Shown: piece after piece, positions 1 to 9,420 of the stretch
How the letters are laid out: the number at the start of each line of letters is the position of its first letter
Position numbering within the stretch: position 1 is the first letter of the stretch
Source of the DNA: Bremia lactucae
Taxonomy: Eukaryota > Oomycota > Peronosporomycetes > Peronosporales > Peronosporaceae
DNA: 64,000 bases
Direction of reading: 5' to 3'
Assembly: GCF_004359215.1 (NCBI RefSeq)
Contig: NC_090613.1
Coordinates: 7,438,140-7,502,139 of the forward strand
Made by a program: the position numbers and the translations under genes
Notes under the pieces: model-generated
The model's database searches: none
What the model was told of the DNA's origin: nothing
Seen by the model: the letters and a program-made list of their open reading frames with translations, nothing else

Positions 1-491
1 GCAGCGGAACGTCTGCCGCAAGAGACAATAATGCGTCGCCTGTATTGATTTACGTTAACGCTATGAGCTTGAAGATGGGCTTACGGTCGAGATTGCAAAC
101 CGGAAAGTAAGTTATATTTTGAGTTTAACTTTATCCTACCGTTAGCTTTATNNNNNNNNNNNNNNNNNNNNNNNNNNNNNNNNNNNNNNNNNNNNNNNNN
201 NNNNNNNNNNNNNNNNNNNNNNNNNNNNNNNNNNNNNNNNNNNNNNNNNNNCTCGTTATAAATGATTTCCTTTTTACAAGCTTCGTCCGGATTTGGATGA
301 CTGTGGGAAACGTGATGGCGCAGGTTGATGATTGATAACATAAAAGCTAGAAACGTTTGGGCTCTTTTTAATCAGTGAAAAAACATCGGAGCTTAAAATT
401 ATATTAGAATAATACGATAGTTAATAATATCGAACTATAAAATTTAAGAAACGTATTGTCCAGGTCGAAGATCAATCTATTGTTATATATG
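1..491. other. Unassigned contig edge with gap
   Basis: No gene, LTR or repeat is recognisable here. Bases 152-251 are a 100-N scaffold gap. The flanks are moderately AT-rich and only short chance reading frames are open, so this is best read as spacer or decayed element DNA. Confidence 0.5.
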
Positions 492-650
492 TGTAACGGG
501 GCACTACGACTTGTACTGTTCCAGTACAAGTCCACTTCACACTGCTTCAGTTGTGAGTGGTGCCTTTCGTTAGGTGACGTACACTGTACGTGCAGAGGAA
601 GACTTCCCTTAAGACAAGTTAACTTAAGAGGGTAAAATGAAAATTGTATT
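492..650 (-). repeat. Truncated family A LTR, inverted
   Basis: On the minus strand this is the 3' part of a family A LTR, ending in the family terminus (TGTAACGGGGCAC when read on plus). It contains the same hairpin cluster as the LTR at 33236-33672. It lies head-on against the plus-strand LTR starting at 656, so 492-1121 forms an imperfect inverted repeat. The rest of the inverted LTR was not found beyond element A1, so A1 did not simply land inside it. Confidence 0.7.
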
Positions 651-655
651 AATAT

Positions 656-1121
656 TGTAACTGGGTGTATCGTTACATGAAATTAACACTGAAAGGTTGT
701 TAGTTAATATATTATCTAAAAGGTAGATAATGTTTGGAGAATATAACTTTACATGGTAATATTCTAAAAGCTTATCCATTGGCAGATATAGACCATTATA
801 TCTACTTTCTCCGCTGTCCAGTCAGAGTTGGAAGCGCGCAAAGAGAGAGACAGATTAGACTTTATTACATGTTTTGTATTAGTTTAAAATTAAGTAGTAT
901 TAAATAGATAGAAACAAAAGAACTTAATTATATTAAATACTGTTTTTAATTAACCCTCTTTAAAGCAAGTGTTTTAAAAGAGAGTCTTCTTCTGCACGTA
1001 CTACTGTACGAGAAGTGAGGCACCACTCGCAGGTGATCAGTCGAGATGTCACGTTCGACGACTGAGGCAGTGCGGAGTGGACTTGCACTGAAGCAGTACA
1101 AGTCAGTAGTGCCCCGTTACA
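656..1121 (+). repeat. 5' LTR of A1
   Basis: It starts TGTAACTGGG and ends CCCCGTTACA, the family A terminal inverted repeat. It is about 466 bp and closely resembles 4289-4731, 33236-33672 (inverted) and 43932-44349 (inverted). A primer-binding site follows directly. The hairpin cluster near its 3' end contains an extra stretch at about 1030-1070 compared with the other copies. Confidence 0.85.
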
Positions 1122-1123
1122 CC

Positions 1124-1139
1124 TGGTAGCACTTTGAAG
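1124..1139 (+). other. tRNA primer-binding site of A1
   Basis: TGGTAGCACTTTGAAG lies two bases after the LTR end, where a minus-strand primer site belongs. The first eight bases, TGGTAGCA, match the complement of an initiator-Met tRNA 3' end. The same octamer follows the 5' LTRs of A2, B and D2. The primer identity is an inference from those eight bases. Confidence 0.6.
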
Positions 1140-1171
1140 TTCGTCCAAGGACCACAGTTTCATCATCTAAC

Positions 1172-2409
1172 ATGGACATGTTAGATGATAATGGAAATAC
1201 GCATCACGTTTCGCGTGATAGCTACTCCTTTCTAAGTGACATAGAAAGGAGTGCGGTCGAACGAATGAGTTCGAGCGTAGGGAACGATGCCATCTTGGCC
1301 ATGCTGTCCGATTTCGGACAGAGATGCCCTCCATTCAGCCATCGCCAGGCTCATACAACATGAACTTGACGATGCGAAGGAGAAGGTAGCCTTGCTTAAT
1401 CAGCAAGGCTCTCAACAGGCAGAAGTTGAGGTTATAACAGGTACATACCCCTGTACCTGGGATGACGCACACGCGTCGTCCCGAAACCTTAAAGATTGAC
1501 ATCTCTAAGCATCGGGGAGTCGAAGAAGACTCCCTCTTAAGATGGTTTGTCTAGTTGGACGATGCCATAAGGGCTCGTCACATCGTCGACGAGCAAATGC
1601 AAGTCGTATTTGATCAGTCAAATTTAACAGGTCATGCCAAAACTTGGGCATTGGGTCTTAAGTTGCGCGACCCATATGTCTTTGGGTCGCTAGATGCTTT
1701 TAAAGCCCGGCTCAAACAGACGTTTGAACCGCCTAGGGCTGAGTTCAGAGCTCGATCAGAGCTTCTGAAACTCAAGCAAGGCAAGCGTGATGTTCACGCT
1801 TATGCCCGGCACATACGACTCTTAGCGAGTTGTATCACAAACTACACAGTTCATAAAAACACGTTGATTACGGTGTTCATGCAAGGTCTTACGGATGGTC
1901 CCGTAAAGACCCACCTGTTCCGCTTGGAACTGGATACGCTTGAAGAAGCAATATCCGTTGCGGAACAGGAGGACTTTAGCTTGAGACAGGCTCAAGCTAG
2001 TTCGTCATCATATCGTCCTCCAAGACGACACGAGTTAGGAGGTCCAGAAATCATGGACCTTTCTTACGTCAAAAGCGAGAGACCTCGCTTTTCGAGCAAT
2101 AAGCGATCGCAGAAATGCCATCGCTGCCCAAAATTAGGACACTACGCTCATGAGTGTAGTGCCCCACGCCCAACACCAAAAGGTACTGAACATAATTTTG
2201 GACCGTATGCAAAAAGGGCAACGGTCGCGGGTCCGACCGCCGAAAAACGGTTGGGGTCAGTAGGGGCGCAACGCCCTACTGATCCAGCAACCTCAAGAGA
2301 ATTTGCAAATCTCTTGACTAAAGTTGCTCCAGACACGCAATCATTATATGTCTCTGCACCTGGTGATGAGGTATCCCTCATCACCTTTGAAGTTAAAAGC
2401 GACAAATGA
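1172..2409 (+). pseudogene. gag: A1 gag, broken
   Basis: Structural (capsid and nucleocapsid) protein that would package element RNA in the cytoplasm. It starts at ATG 1172 (MDMLDDNGNTHHVSRDSY), shifts frame near 1320 and again near 1490, and has an in-frame TAG at 1552-1554 where A2 has a Glu codon. The 3' part (1555-2409) is open for 284 codons: a capsid-like segment with the helix TGHAKTWALGL and the run RARSELLKLKQGKRDVHAYARHIR, then a CCHC zinc knuckle CHRCPKLGHYAHEC at about residues 189-202 of the open frame. That knuckle has the standard C-X2-C-X4-H-X4-C spacing. The ATG at 1172 is the first after the primer site and matches the A2 gag start. Confidence 0.85.
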
Positions 2410-2417
2410 TTTGTCGA

Positions 2418-3234
2418 GTGAGTGCGATGGCCACACTTGTGGTAACGTCGTTAGTACGACTACCCAAGATACCAGTGTGATTATTAACCACCCTGTCAAG
2501 TTAGCTGCCGGCGGCTGTGCAAATGCACAGGCAGCGCCGAAGGTCCACCACTCGAAGAGGTCGAGTGAATTGAGACATGAATGTACGCCTGGCGGGCGAC
2601 ATTCAAGAAGTATACCGGTTGCCCTAAAGAGACAACACGATGATCCTAGGTCGAGTAGAGAGTCGACTGTAGAGGACCCAACTGTGATAGCGCAATCACA
2701 TTCGGAAGACGTTGAGGGAAGAGGTTCCCACGAACTTGAGGAGAAATTTCCTCAAATAGTTGAAGTTACTACACTTCTAGATCCCGAGCAATTAACCCCT
2801 CGGCAGCCTGTGAATAAATTCCAGGAAGAAACCGAGACATTAAATGTCTTGGTTAATATCAGTTCGAGAGTCGGCGCTTATACTTTGATCTGTATGCGCA
2901 TCTGAAGTTAACTTCGGAGATAACTCAATTACCAACCCTAGAACCTAATCGGTTCTTGAGAGATCTGCATGGTGGTAAAATCAAGCAGATCTGCGTACTC
3001 GTCACTGATGACGAATACGTAACCGACATTCGGTCAGCGGTAATTTTTGCAGAGAACGAACGGGTTCTCAGCAGCTCATCGATGGACGAAAGTGTCCTCG
3101 ATGTGAAGACTCGGATTGAAAGATACACTACTCAATCTTGGGAGTCACTCAAGGAAAATTCTCTATACGAGGATTTAAAGAATTCAGGGATGTATTCCGT
3201 GAAGCAGTTCTATGCGAGTTGCCTAAGGATATAG
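2418..3234 (+). pseudogene. A1 pol linker before RT
   Basis: This region lies between gag and reverse transcriptase and has no domain I can name. Its first part (about 2418-2900) includes the recurring words CDGHTCG, AAGGCANAQA and VEDPTV. Its second part (about 2956-3234) carries the conserved ICVLVTDDEYVTDIRSAV and NERVLSSSSMDESVLD. Close copies occur at 23160-24060 (A3), 38190-39113 and 41050-41886 (A2, minus) and 59683-60030 (A4, minus). Frames change near 2890. In other gypsy elements a protease and spacer fill this place. No DSG protease motif is seen in A1. Confidence 0.6.
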
Positions 3235-3238
3235 GCAC

Positions 3239-3951
3239 TCGACATGAGATCGAGCTCAAACCGGGCTCGTAGTACTGTGTCATTCAGCAGTGACCACTGC
3301 CTCGTGAACAAGTACTTGCGATCGATGAATTCTTTGTCGATCGATTAGAAGCGGGCCATGTAAGGGAGTCAACCTCGCCACATAGCTCTCCGACCTTCTG
3401 TGTGCGAAAGGCCACAGGAGGGTGGCGGATAGTGCACGCCTTCAACAAACTGAATGCTGCAACAATACCGGCTCAAACGCCGATACCTAGAAAATACGCA
3501 ATCATAGATAGCATGTCTAAGAGTACGATCTTTTCGTCTATGGATCTGATGGATGGGTTTTATCAGATCCTTATGCGTGAACGGGACATCCCGTACACAG
3601 CAGTGAGCACTCCCAGTGGGATGCTCTGGGAATGGCTAGTGATGCCTCAGGGGCTTAGTAACGCCCCTGCATCAACAGATGTGTAACAATCTGTTGAGAC
3701 CGGTGCGAGAATTTGCACCGAGTTATTTTGACAATGTATTCGTCCATAGCCGGGCCATGGACGGTAAAACGGACGTGGAAGTTCACAAAACTCACGTCGG
3801 TCAGGTTCTTACACTTGTGCGAAAACATAAGTTGTATGCAAATCTCAAGAAGTGTATATTTGCTGCAAGCGAAATACCACTTCTAGGGTGCATCGTCGGT
3901 AAACATGGCGTGCGCCCTGATCCTGAAAAGATCAAGGCAATTACCGACTAG
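3239..3951 (+). pseudogene. pol: A1 reverse transcriptase, broken
   Basis: Reverse transcriptase of the Ty3/gypsy type, which would copy element RNA into DNA. Seen in order: VRESTSPHSSPTFCVRKATG, GGWRIVHAFNKLNAATIPAQ, FSSMDLMDGFYQILM, MPQGLSNAP, then the catalytic box as YFDNVFVHS. The usual YFDD has become YFDN, so one of the metal-binding aspartates is replaced; A2 keeps YFDD. Thumb motifs KLYANLKKCIFAASEIPLLGC and VGKHGVRPDPEKI follow. There are stop codons early (about 3270 and 3290), a frame change at about 3680 and a stop at 3949. This protein is not functional. Confidence 0.9.
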
Positions 3952-4262
3952 CCAGTTCCAGTCGATGTCAAGGGATTTAGAAAGTTCCTTGGGCTAGCGG
4001 TGTACTTGCACAAGTACTCACGCAATTATGCCGAGATGACAGTTCACCTCTCTCGTCTCTTGAAAAAAGACGAGAAATGGTTATGGAACGCTGGTTGTCA
4101 GCGTTCCTTTGAAGGTATCATGCAAAGCTTCATGCAATCGCCCATCTTGGTGATTGGAGATCAAGACAAACCATTCCATGTAGTCAGTGACGTCAGCGAT
4201 TTCGCATCGGCTGTGCGTTGATGCAATTTGATACAGACGGCGCGGAGCGCGTCAATGTCAGA
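3952..4262 (+). pseudogene. A1 RT connection and truncated RNase H
   Basis: The connection region (YLHKYSRNYAEMTVHLSRLLKK) is followed by the first RNase H strand, PFHVVSDVSDFASA. This corresponds to the first catalytic aspartate block (VVCDAS in element B), here reading SDVSD. The reading frame then breaks. The sequence passes through a remnant of the GAERV motif and stops matching pol at about 4262, 13 bases before the polypurine tract. The remaining RNase H, integrase and chromodomain are missing. Confidence 0.8.
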
Positions 4263-4274
4263 GTTTTTGTCGTT

Positions 4275-4288
4275 TAAGGGAGAGTTGA
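4275..4288 (+). other. Polypurine tract of A1
   Basis: A purine-rich run, AAGGGAGAGTTGA, ends directly at the TG of the 3' LTR. This is the normal position of the plus-strand DNA primer. A3 has the matching AAGGGAAGTGA before 27187, and A2 has the equivalent on the minus strand at 33673-33688. Confidence 0.75.
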
Positions 4289-4731
4289 TGTAACGGGACG
4301 TATCGGTCATGAAATTCACACTTAAAGGTTGTTAATTAATATATTATATAAATGTAGATAATATTTGACGAACATTACTTTATTTAGAAATGTTCGGAAA
4401 GCTTATTTCCCATTAGTAGATATAGACCAATACATCTACTTGCTCCGCAGTCCAGTCAGCGCTGGACGCGCGCATAAAGAGAGACAGATAAGATCTGATA
4501 CATGTTTAGTGTTAGCACATAATTTAGTTAGTTTAAAAAAATAGAAAACAGAAGAACTTAATTATATTAAATACAGTTTACTTTTAACCCTTTTTATAGA
4601 GCAAGTGTTTAAAAGAAAGTCTTCCTATGCACGTACTAGTGTACGTGAACTGATGTGAGGCACCACTCGCACTGAGGCAGTGCGAAACGAACTTGTACTG
4701 AAGCAGTACAAGTAGGCAGTGCCTCGTTAGA
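4289..4731 (+). repeat. 3' LTR of A1
   Basis: It starts TGTAACGGGACG and ends in a damaged terminus (CCTCGTTAG in place of CCCCGTTACA). Near the end are three compact inverted repeats: CACGTAC/GTACGTG (4630-4647), CGCACTG/CAGTGCG (4668-4684) and ACTTGTACTG/CAGTACAAGT (4691-4713). Confidence 0.85.
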
Positions 4732-5135
4732 ATACGCGTCCCATTCAGACAGTAATGGGTTTCATTGTGTACAGTCCCGTCTTTGACGATGATATATAGC
4801 TCTCGGGACATGTTTGCTCGTGAAAGACTGGAGAATTAAACTTGGTTTGTTTTTGGTTTTGGAAGAACTTGATTAAGTCCGATAGCACTTATTCTTGCCG
4901 GAGCTTCCCATAGGGCAATTTAAAACTCTTGATACCAAAGAAAAGCGAATTCACGCTGACCGGATTCACTGACTTACTCTGACTCATGTAGGACCGCAAT
5001 ATCCAAGCTATTTTTTTAAAATAAGCGAGTCAGTTGCTTACGGTCGAACCTATGCTTCGCAACGACGTTATTGCATGAACATTGCATGATGTCAATTTTA
5101 ACAAAACGCCGATAATGTTGGGAATAGGCTTGCGC
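4732..5135. other. Spacer, no gene seen
   Basis: This stretch holds short AT-rich runs (for example at 5010-5020) and no open reading frame longer than chance. No LTR, terminal repeat or RNA gene is recognisable. Confidence 0.4.
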
Positions 5136-5540
5136 CTAAATGCGCTTTTCTTTCTTGATATCATCCGACAAGTCGGAATTCTGTTCCTTTGACCGACGTA
5201 TGGCTTCTTTGCATGAGCTCGGCTTGAAGACGATCCCGACGTTCCTAGTCAGTTTCGTTGCCTTCCACGTTCCCATAACCGCTGCTGAAACCAAAGCCGT
5301 GATTACAGCACTTGATTCCGCGGACCTGATCAAGACATATCCACCTTCCCATTGCTCTTACTAAACGTATTTGACGGCTTTTCATCGCTCACGCCGTGTC
5401 GTCTTCGATATCATACCACACTTTTCCGACTACCGTGTCAGCTATTAAAACGACATAGCTATCGAGTTTCTTCTTCTTGCGCTTGGACTCGAATATCGAA
5501 ATCTCAATCAGCCTAAACGCGACATAAATGCCATGCCTTC
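5136..5540 (-). pseudogene. Unrecognised coding-like remnant
   Basis: On the minus strand two adjacent open stretches read like protein. The first, about 5540-5395, contains FRLIEISIFESKRKKKKL and then a stop. The second, 5333-5136, contains AVMGTWKATKLTRNVGIVF and a charged tail (KEAIRRSKEQNSDLSDDIKK). The composition looks more like a real protein than the surrounding frames, and a short intron or frameshift could join the two. I do not recognise the family. It may be a host gene fragment or an element tail, and it lies just outside the 3' LTR of element B. Confidence 0.25.
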
Positions 5541-5542
5541 CT

Positions 5543-6080
5543 TATAGGCGGGCACGTGTTAATGCGGCCACGTGTTAGTGCGGCCAAGTTACACAAACAA
5601 TCACAGCGACGAAGCGGTTAGACCGTCTTCGTTTGCGTGCCGTGATGAAGTTGTGGTGGGCGCCTTAGCGACCTCACCCAACGCAATAAGTACTCAAGTA
5701 AGGTGCCGTCACGGGAGCGGAAATCCGGCTCCCCAGGCGCACTTTCTAAGTCGAAAGTATTTTTCAGACTGATTTATATTCAATCGCATTAACTATAGAT
5801 ACCTATTTTTACCAATCAAAAATGTCATCTCTGTAGATAACACTAATAGGTATTGCGAGCATATCTTTCTCGATACCTCGGGTAACTGATGGCGCTAGGC
5901 GTCATCCCTCCTAATGTGAATGCACCAATGTGCATCACGTACACAAAAGTTGGTCACAAATGTGAACCAAACCCGAAGGGTGGGTCTAATTACTTTATTT
6001 AAGTAATTGAGCATCCCCTTAATACACCAAGTGTACTTAACGGGGACTGTCTAACGTTAGGGCAACTTCAGCCCGTTACA
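5543..6080 (-). repeat. 3' LTR of B
   Basis: On the minus strand it starts TGTAACGGGCTGAAG at 6080 and ends near 5543 in a degraded form of the family terminus GCCTGCCTACA. Copies are at 11858-12391 and 45921-46425, with a 28-bp tail at 30210-30237. Confidence 0.8.
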
Positions 6081-6098
6081 CCACCACCCCTTTTAACA
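6081..6098 (-). other. Polypurine tract of B
   Basis: On the minus strand AAAAGGGGTGGTGG directly precedes the TGTAACGGGC start of the LTR. This fixes the element as minus-strand and marks 5543-6080 as its 3' LTR. Confidence 0.65.
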
Positions 6099-6202
6099 AG
6101 TAATTTACATTTTAAAAATCGTCAAAGAGAAAGGAGGAACTGCGAGCTGCTTAGTTCTCTCATTTACTCTAGCGACCTGTGTTCACATACACGGCGCCAA
6201 AG

Positions 6203-7574
6203 ATGCCACCTAAAAGGGGCCACGTTGGTAGGTCGTCTGCAAACACGCCCACTTAAGCTCGCGTTAAGCGCACGCGCCGCGATAACACGCCGGCAGCATC
6301 CAATACCTTAGTCGAAACGCCGACAGCTACTGCTGCTGTCGCATTAACGGAACTTAAGGATTCATGCCACGTTAATAGTGAGGATGTTGATCGGTCGCTC
6401 ATTGTCGACTACAATTAGTCGACACCGTTGTCGTCACCTCATAGTAGTGATGCGGACAACGAGCTCATGAGAGATGGCGTATTATTGCCCATCCAAACTT
6501 CTCTCATGGCTCACAACATGGAGATAGCAACATTTACGAATGCTGTCTCGTCGTCGTCTGCGCTGGATAGCGCAGCGACTATTAATGAGAGAGCTGCTTA
6601 TAAAGGCGCAGCCGCTTCTTCGTTTGGGTAAAACCGCAACGCCTCACGATCAGACCATTATCCCTAATGGTTCTGACATAGAGGACTCTAAGCCTGAAGC
6701 TCCGCCGACGACACGCGAACGTGCTCCGTCGGTGTCACAAGCCAGTGGTTTTGAACGTGGCTACGCAACGGGTGGCATATCACTAATTCTCCCTCCATAT
6801 AAATGGCCTTTGCGTTCAAAAGAACATCCCGACAATACGAGGCGGAATTCACGCGCCGCACTCATTTGCATTCCGATGCGATGAAAACAGCGGTCGCAGC
6901 GAATTAATTTCGCCCGCTTGCGTATGAAAGAAATTAATGAGCGGTACTGTACCCCCTGTTTCTTCTCACCAACGCTACTTTCCGCTAGTCCATTTGAGAC
7001 TAGCGAAGTGGCCTCAGCTGGTGCCAGTTTTCATAGACAGCCACCAAGCCGTGTACGTCAATACGTAGGGTATCGATCGATTCTAAGAGTCAATTTCTCC
7101 GAGTAACCTATCCATTGAAGAAAGATCTCATACCTTTGCCTCACGGAGCGGTGGGCAAGCATTCTTCCAACAAGGAAGCGTTGATTCCCACCCGCATCCA
7201 TCAGTGCAGGTGGCGCCCGATAGCAGTGGCGATCTCGCCTACCTAATCGCGGCTGCCTTACATTCGTCCGTTCAGTCGCAAGCGTTTAGCTCTACGAACG
7301 ACGTATTGTGGATCTCGAGGATCAAGTCTCACGACTGACCTCGGATCTCATTGATGTCCGAGCGAAGGCTCGTCAGGGTTATGAACGCCTAAAGACTCGC
7401 TTGGACCTCTTTGAAAGGATAATGCTGAGGGATCCGCGTTACTCGCGTGATGTCTCTCGCTCTCCAAGTCCTGTTCGTGGTGGGAGCCATCGGTCCGATA
7501 GCTTTTCGCCTTCACCGCCCCCCTCACCCGAACGACGCTCGACTCACAGTCGGCGTCACCATCGGTCTCCTTAG
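6203..7574 (+). pseudogene. Antisense gene of B, broken
   Basis: Plus-strand reading frame inside a minus-strand element, between polypurine tract and integrase. It begins ATG 6203 (MPPKRGHVGRSSANTPT, then a stop) and continues in several frames: 6428-6631, 6540-6884 and 6918-7106. It ends with an open 88-codon segment (7308-7574) that has a predicted coiled coil (LEDQVSRLTSDLIDVRAKAR, then RLKTRLDLFERI) and a Ser/Pro/Arg-rich tail. The placement and the coiled coil followed by a basic tail match the antisense genes of A2 and G. There is no sequence match to a known family that I can name. The alternative is a decayed gag of another element. Placement beside the polypurine tract favours the antisense gene. 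Confidence 0.5.
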
Positions 7575-7674
7575 NNNNNNNNNNNNNNNNNNNNNNNNNN
7601 NNNNNNNNNNNNNNNNNNNNNNNNNNNNNNNNNNNNNNNNNNNNNNNNNNNNNNNNNNNNNNNNNNNNNNNNNN
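7575..7674. other. Scaffold gap (100 N)
   Basis: A run of exactly 100 N inside element B, at the point where integrase core coding should lie. The true size is unknown. Confidence 0.95.
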
Positions 7675-8150
7675 CGGTAGCGGCTTCAGTGACGCACTGC
7701 TGGACGGTGCAGGGGGTTAATGCGCTGACACTGTTCGCAAGAGCGAACACAGTTGGCCACCCGTATATATAAATGTGGCCATCAAATTCCTCAGTCACTC
7801 GTAAGAATGTCTTTTCACGACCCGGATGCCCACTAGATGGCGTATCATCGAGATCGTGAAGGTTCATCAGCTTGAGATCTGTGTCACATCGATTCTCAAG
7901 GGATCACAAGGTGATAGCTGATGCCATAACAGGCCATCGCTGTAGCTACAGCGATTAAGCTTAGCTTTCAGTTGCAATGGAAAGGAAACCTTTAGTCCAT
8001 CGAAGTGATCCAACAGCAGGCGACAATGTTCGTCCTGACTGTAGCTCTCTTGTATATCAGAGGCTAACAAACTCGTCACGTGGTATGCCTTCATGGCTGC
8101 CAACGTTGACGGCTGAAATTGTGCTTTAACACTAGACACATATTTTTTGG
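7675..8150 (-). pseudogene. B integrase N-terminal part
   Basis: The minus-strand continuation after RNase H reads STLAAMKAYHVTSLLASDIQ, then LDHFDGL and YSDGLLWHQ. Next comes the zinc-binding part of integrase, HDLDDTPSSGHPGREKTFL, with a degraded CTVQQC pair. Integrase inserts the DNA copy into the chromosome. The DDE catalytic core would follow but falls in the gap. There are at least two breaks, near 7867 and 8150. Confidence 0.65.
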
Positions 8151-8154
8151 TGCC

Positions 8155-8556
8155 CTACCTCGAAGTCTGGTCTGCGCGATAAAGCGTCAGACAAGACATT
8201 AATCTTAAGCGGCTTGTATTTAATTTGAAATTAAATTCAGAGAAGAATGTAAGCCACCTTGTCATTCTAGGCGAGAGGTGCGCTAAGTTTTTTGCGGTCC
8301 ACAATGTTGCGTGGTCTGTATAAATCACAAATGGTTCGGTGCTCAATAGGTGCACTTTAAACTTGATAAGAGCATATCTTAGTGAAAGTAGCTCTTTGTC
8401 ATGCACAGGGTAATTCAGCTCCGCGTCTTTTGAAAGCCGGGACTGATAAGAGATGACACGGCCAACGCCGTCGTCATCCTTCTGCATGAGCGCGCTGGCG
8501 AGTGCAAAATTACTTGCATCGCAGACGACGCTAAAGGGCTTATCCGCGCCTGGCAA
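8155..8556 (-). pseudogene. B RNase H
   Basis: RNase H removes the RNA strand after reverse transcription. The minus-strand open segment (133 codons) contains FSVVCDASNFALASALMQ (first Asp), HDKELLSLRYALIKFKVHLL (Glu), FVIYTDHATL (second Asp) and SPRMTRWLTFFSEFNF. The three acidic residues are present. The frame is interrupted at 8560 relative to RT and ends at 8155 before the integrase part. Confidence 0.8.
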
Positions 8557-8572
8557 TGCCAGACCGGTGCCT

Positions 8573-9420
8573 CTACAAGAGATTATTCTTCACTGATGTG
8601 AATGCATCTTCTTGTTCTTTTAACCAAACCCATTCTGTGTTCTTTTTAAGGAGACCAGATAATGGCTTAGTTTGCTCAGCATAATTCTTGCTATGCTTAT
8701 GCAAGTACTTAGCGAGCCCTAGGAATTGGCGCAAATCCTTCACATGCTGTGGGATTGCCCGTTCCTTTACTGGTTTTACCTTGCCTGGGTCTGCTCGTAC
8801 ACAATGGGTACCTACGATGCAACCCAGCACAGGTATCTCAGGGACCCTTATGACGCACTTTTGCAAGTTGGCGTACAATTGGGCGTCCTTTAAAGTTTGC
8901 AAAAAGCGTCTGAATGACGCTTGTGCGACTCTATTGCGCTCAGCCCGTCCTCGGCCCTACTATGCACGAATCTTCGTCAAAGTAATGCGGCGCGTAGGCA
9001 CGGTGCTGACGCATCACGTGAGCCACTCAGTTGAATGTCGCTGGTGCATTTTTAAACCTTGGGGCATCACAAGCCACACCCAAAGCATACCGCTTGGGGT
9101 GCTTACTGCCGTTTTGGCTACATCGGACTATTTCATGAGTACCTGATAGTAGCCATCCTTCAAATCCAACGCGGAAAAGATTGTTGACTTTCCCATGGAG
9201 TTCAACAAGTATCTTTCCGCGGAATTGGCGTTTGCGCCGGTATAATCGCCGTGTTCAGCTTATTGTAAGCATGTACCACGCGTCGTCCACCTGTGGCTTT
9301 ATGCGCACAAAAGGTCGGGCTGCAGTGAGTTGATTTGCTCTCACGCACATGCCCCGCCTTGGCTCGTTTGTCGAAGAACTAATCAATATAATCAACTTGT
9401 TCTTTCGGCAACGGCCATTG
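8573..9420 (-). pseudogene. pol: B reverse transcriptase, frameshifted
   Basis: On the minus strand, RT palm and thumb segments lie in several frames. The YFDD box near 8975 is shifted: YFDE followed by DSC, consistent with one extra base inside the catalytic box. Downstream, 8902-8573 is open: LYANLQKCVIRVPEIPVLGC, VGTHCVRADPGK and YLHKHSKNYAEQTKPLSGLL, the thumb and connection. The fingers region (tKYCVSRQWPLPKEQVDYI at about 9420-9380) leads in. At least three frame changes make it non-functional. Confidence 0.75.

Larger units (their letters stand above)
656..4731 (+). mobile_element. Ty3/gypsy element A1, lacking integrase
   Basis: This is an LTR retrotransposon with a 5' LTR (656-1121), primer site, gag, pol linker, reverse transcriptase and the start of RNase H. 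A jump at about 4262 leads straight to the polypurine tract and 3' LTR (4289-4731). Integrase, chromodomain and the antisense gene seen in relatives are absent, and no protease is seen between gag and linker. Flanks AATAT (651-655) and AATAC (near 4731-4735) resemble a 5-bp target duplication with one mismatch. The element could not move on its own. The internal deletion is inferred from comparison with A2 and A3. Confidence 0.85.

Noticed and set aside
8688..9146. Plus-strand 152-codon frame
   Set aside because: It is the exact opposite strand of the B reverse transcriptase and has no motif of its own.
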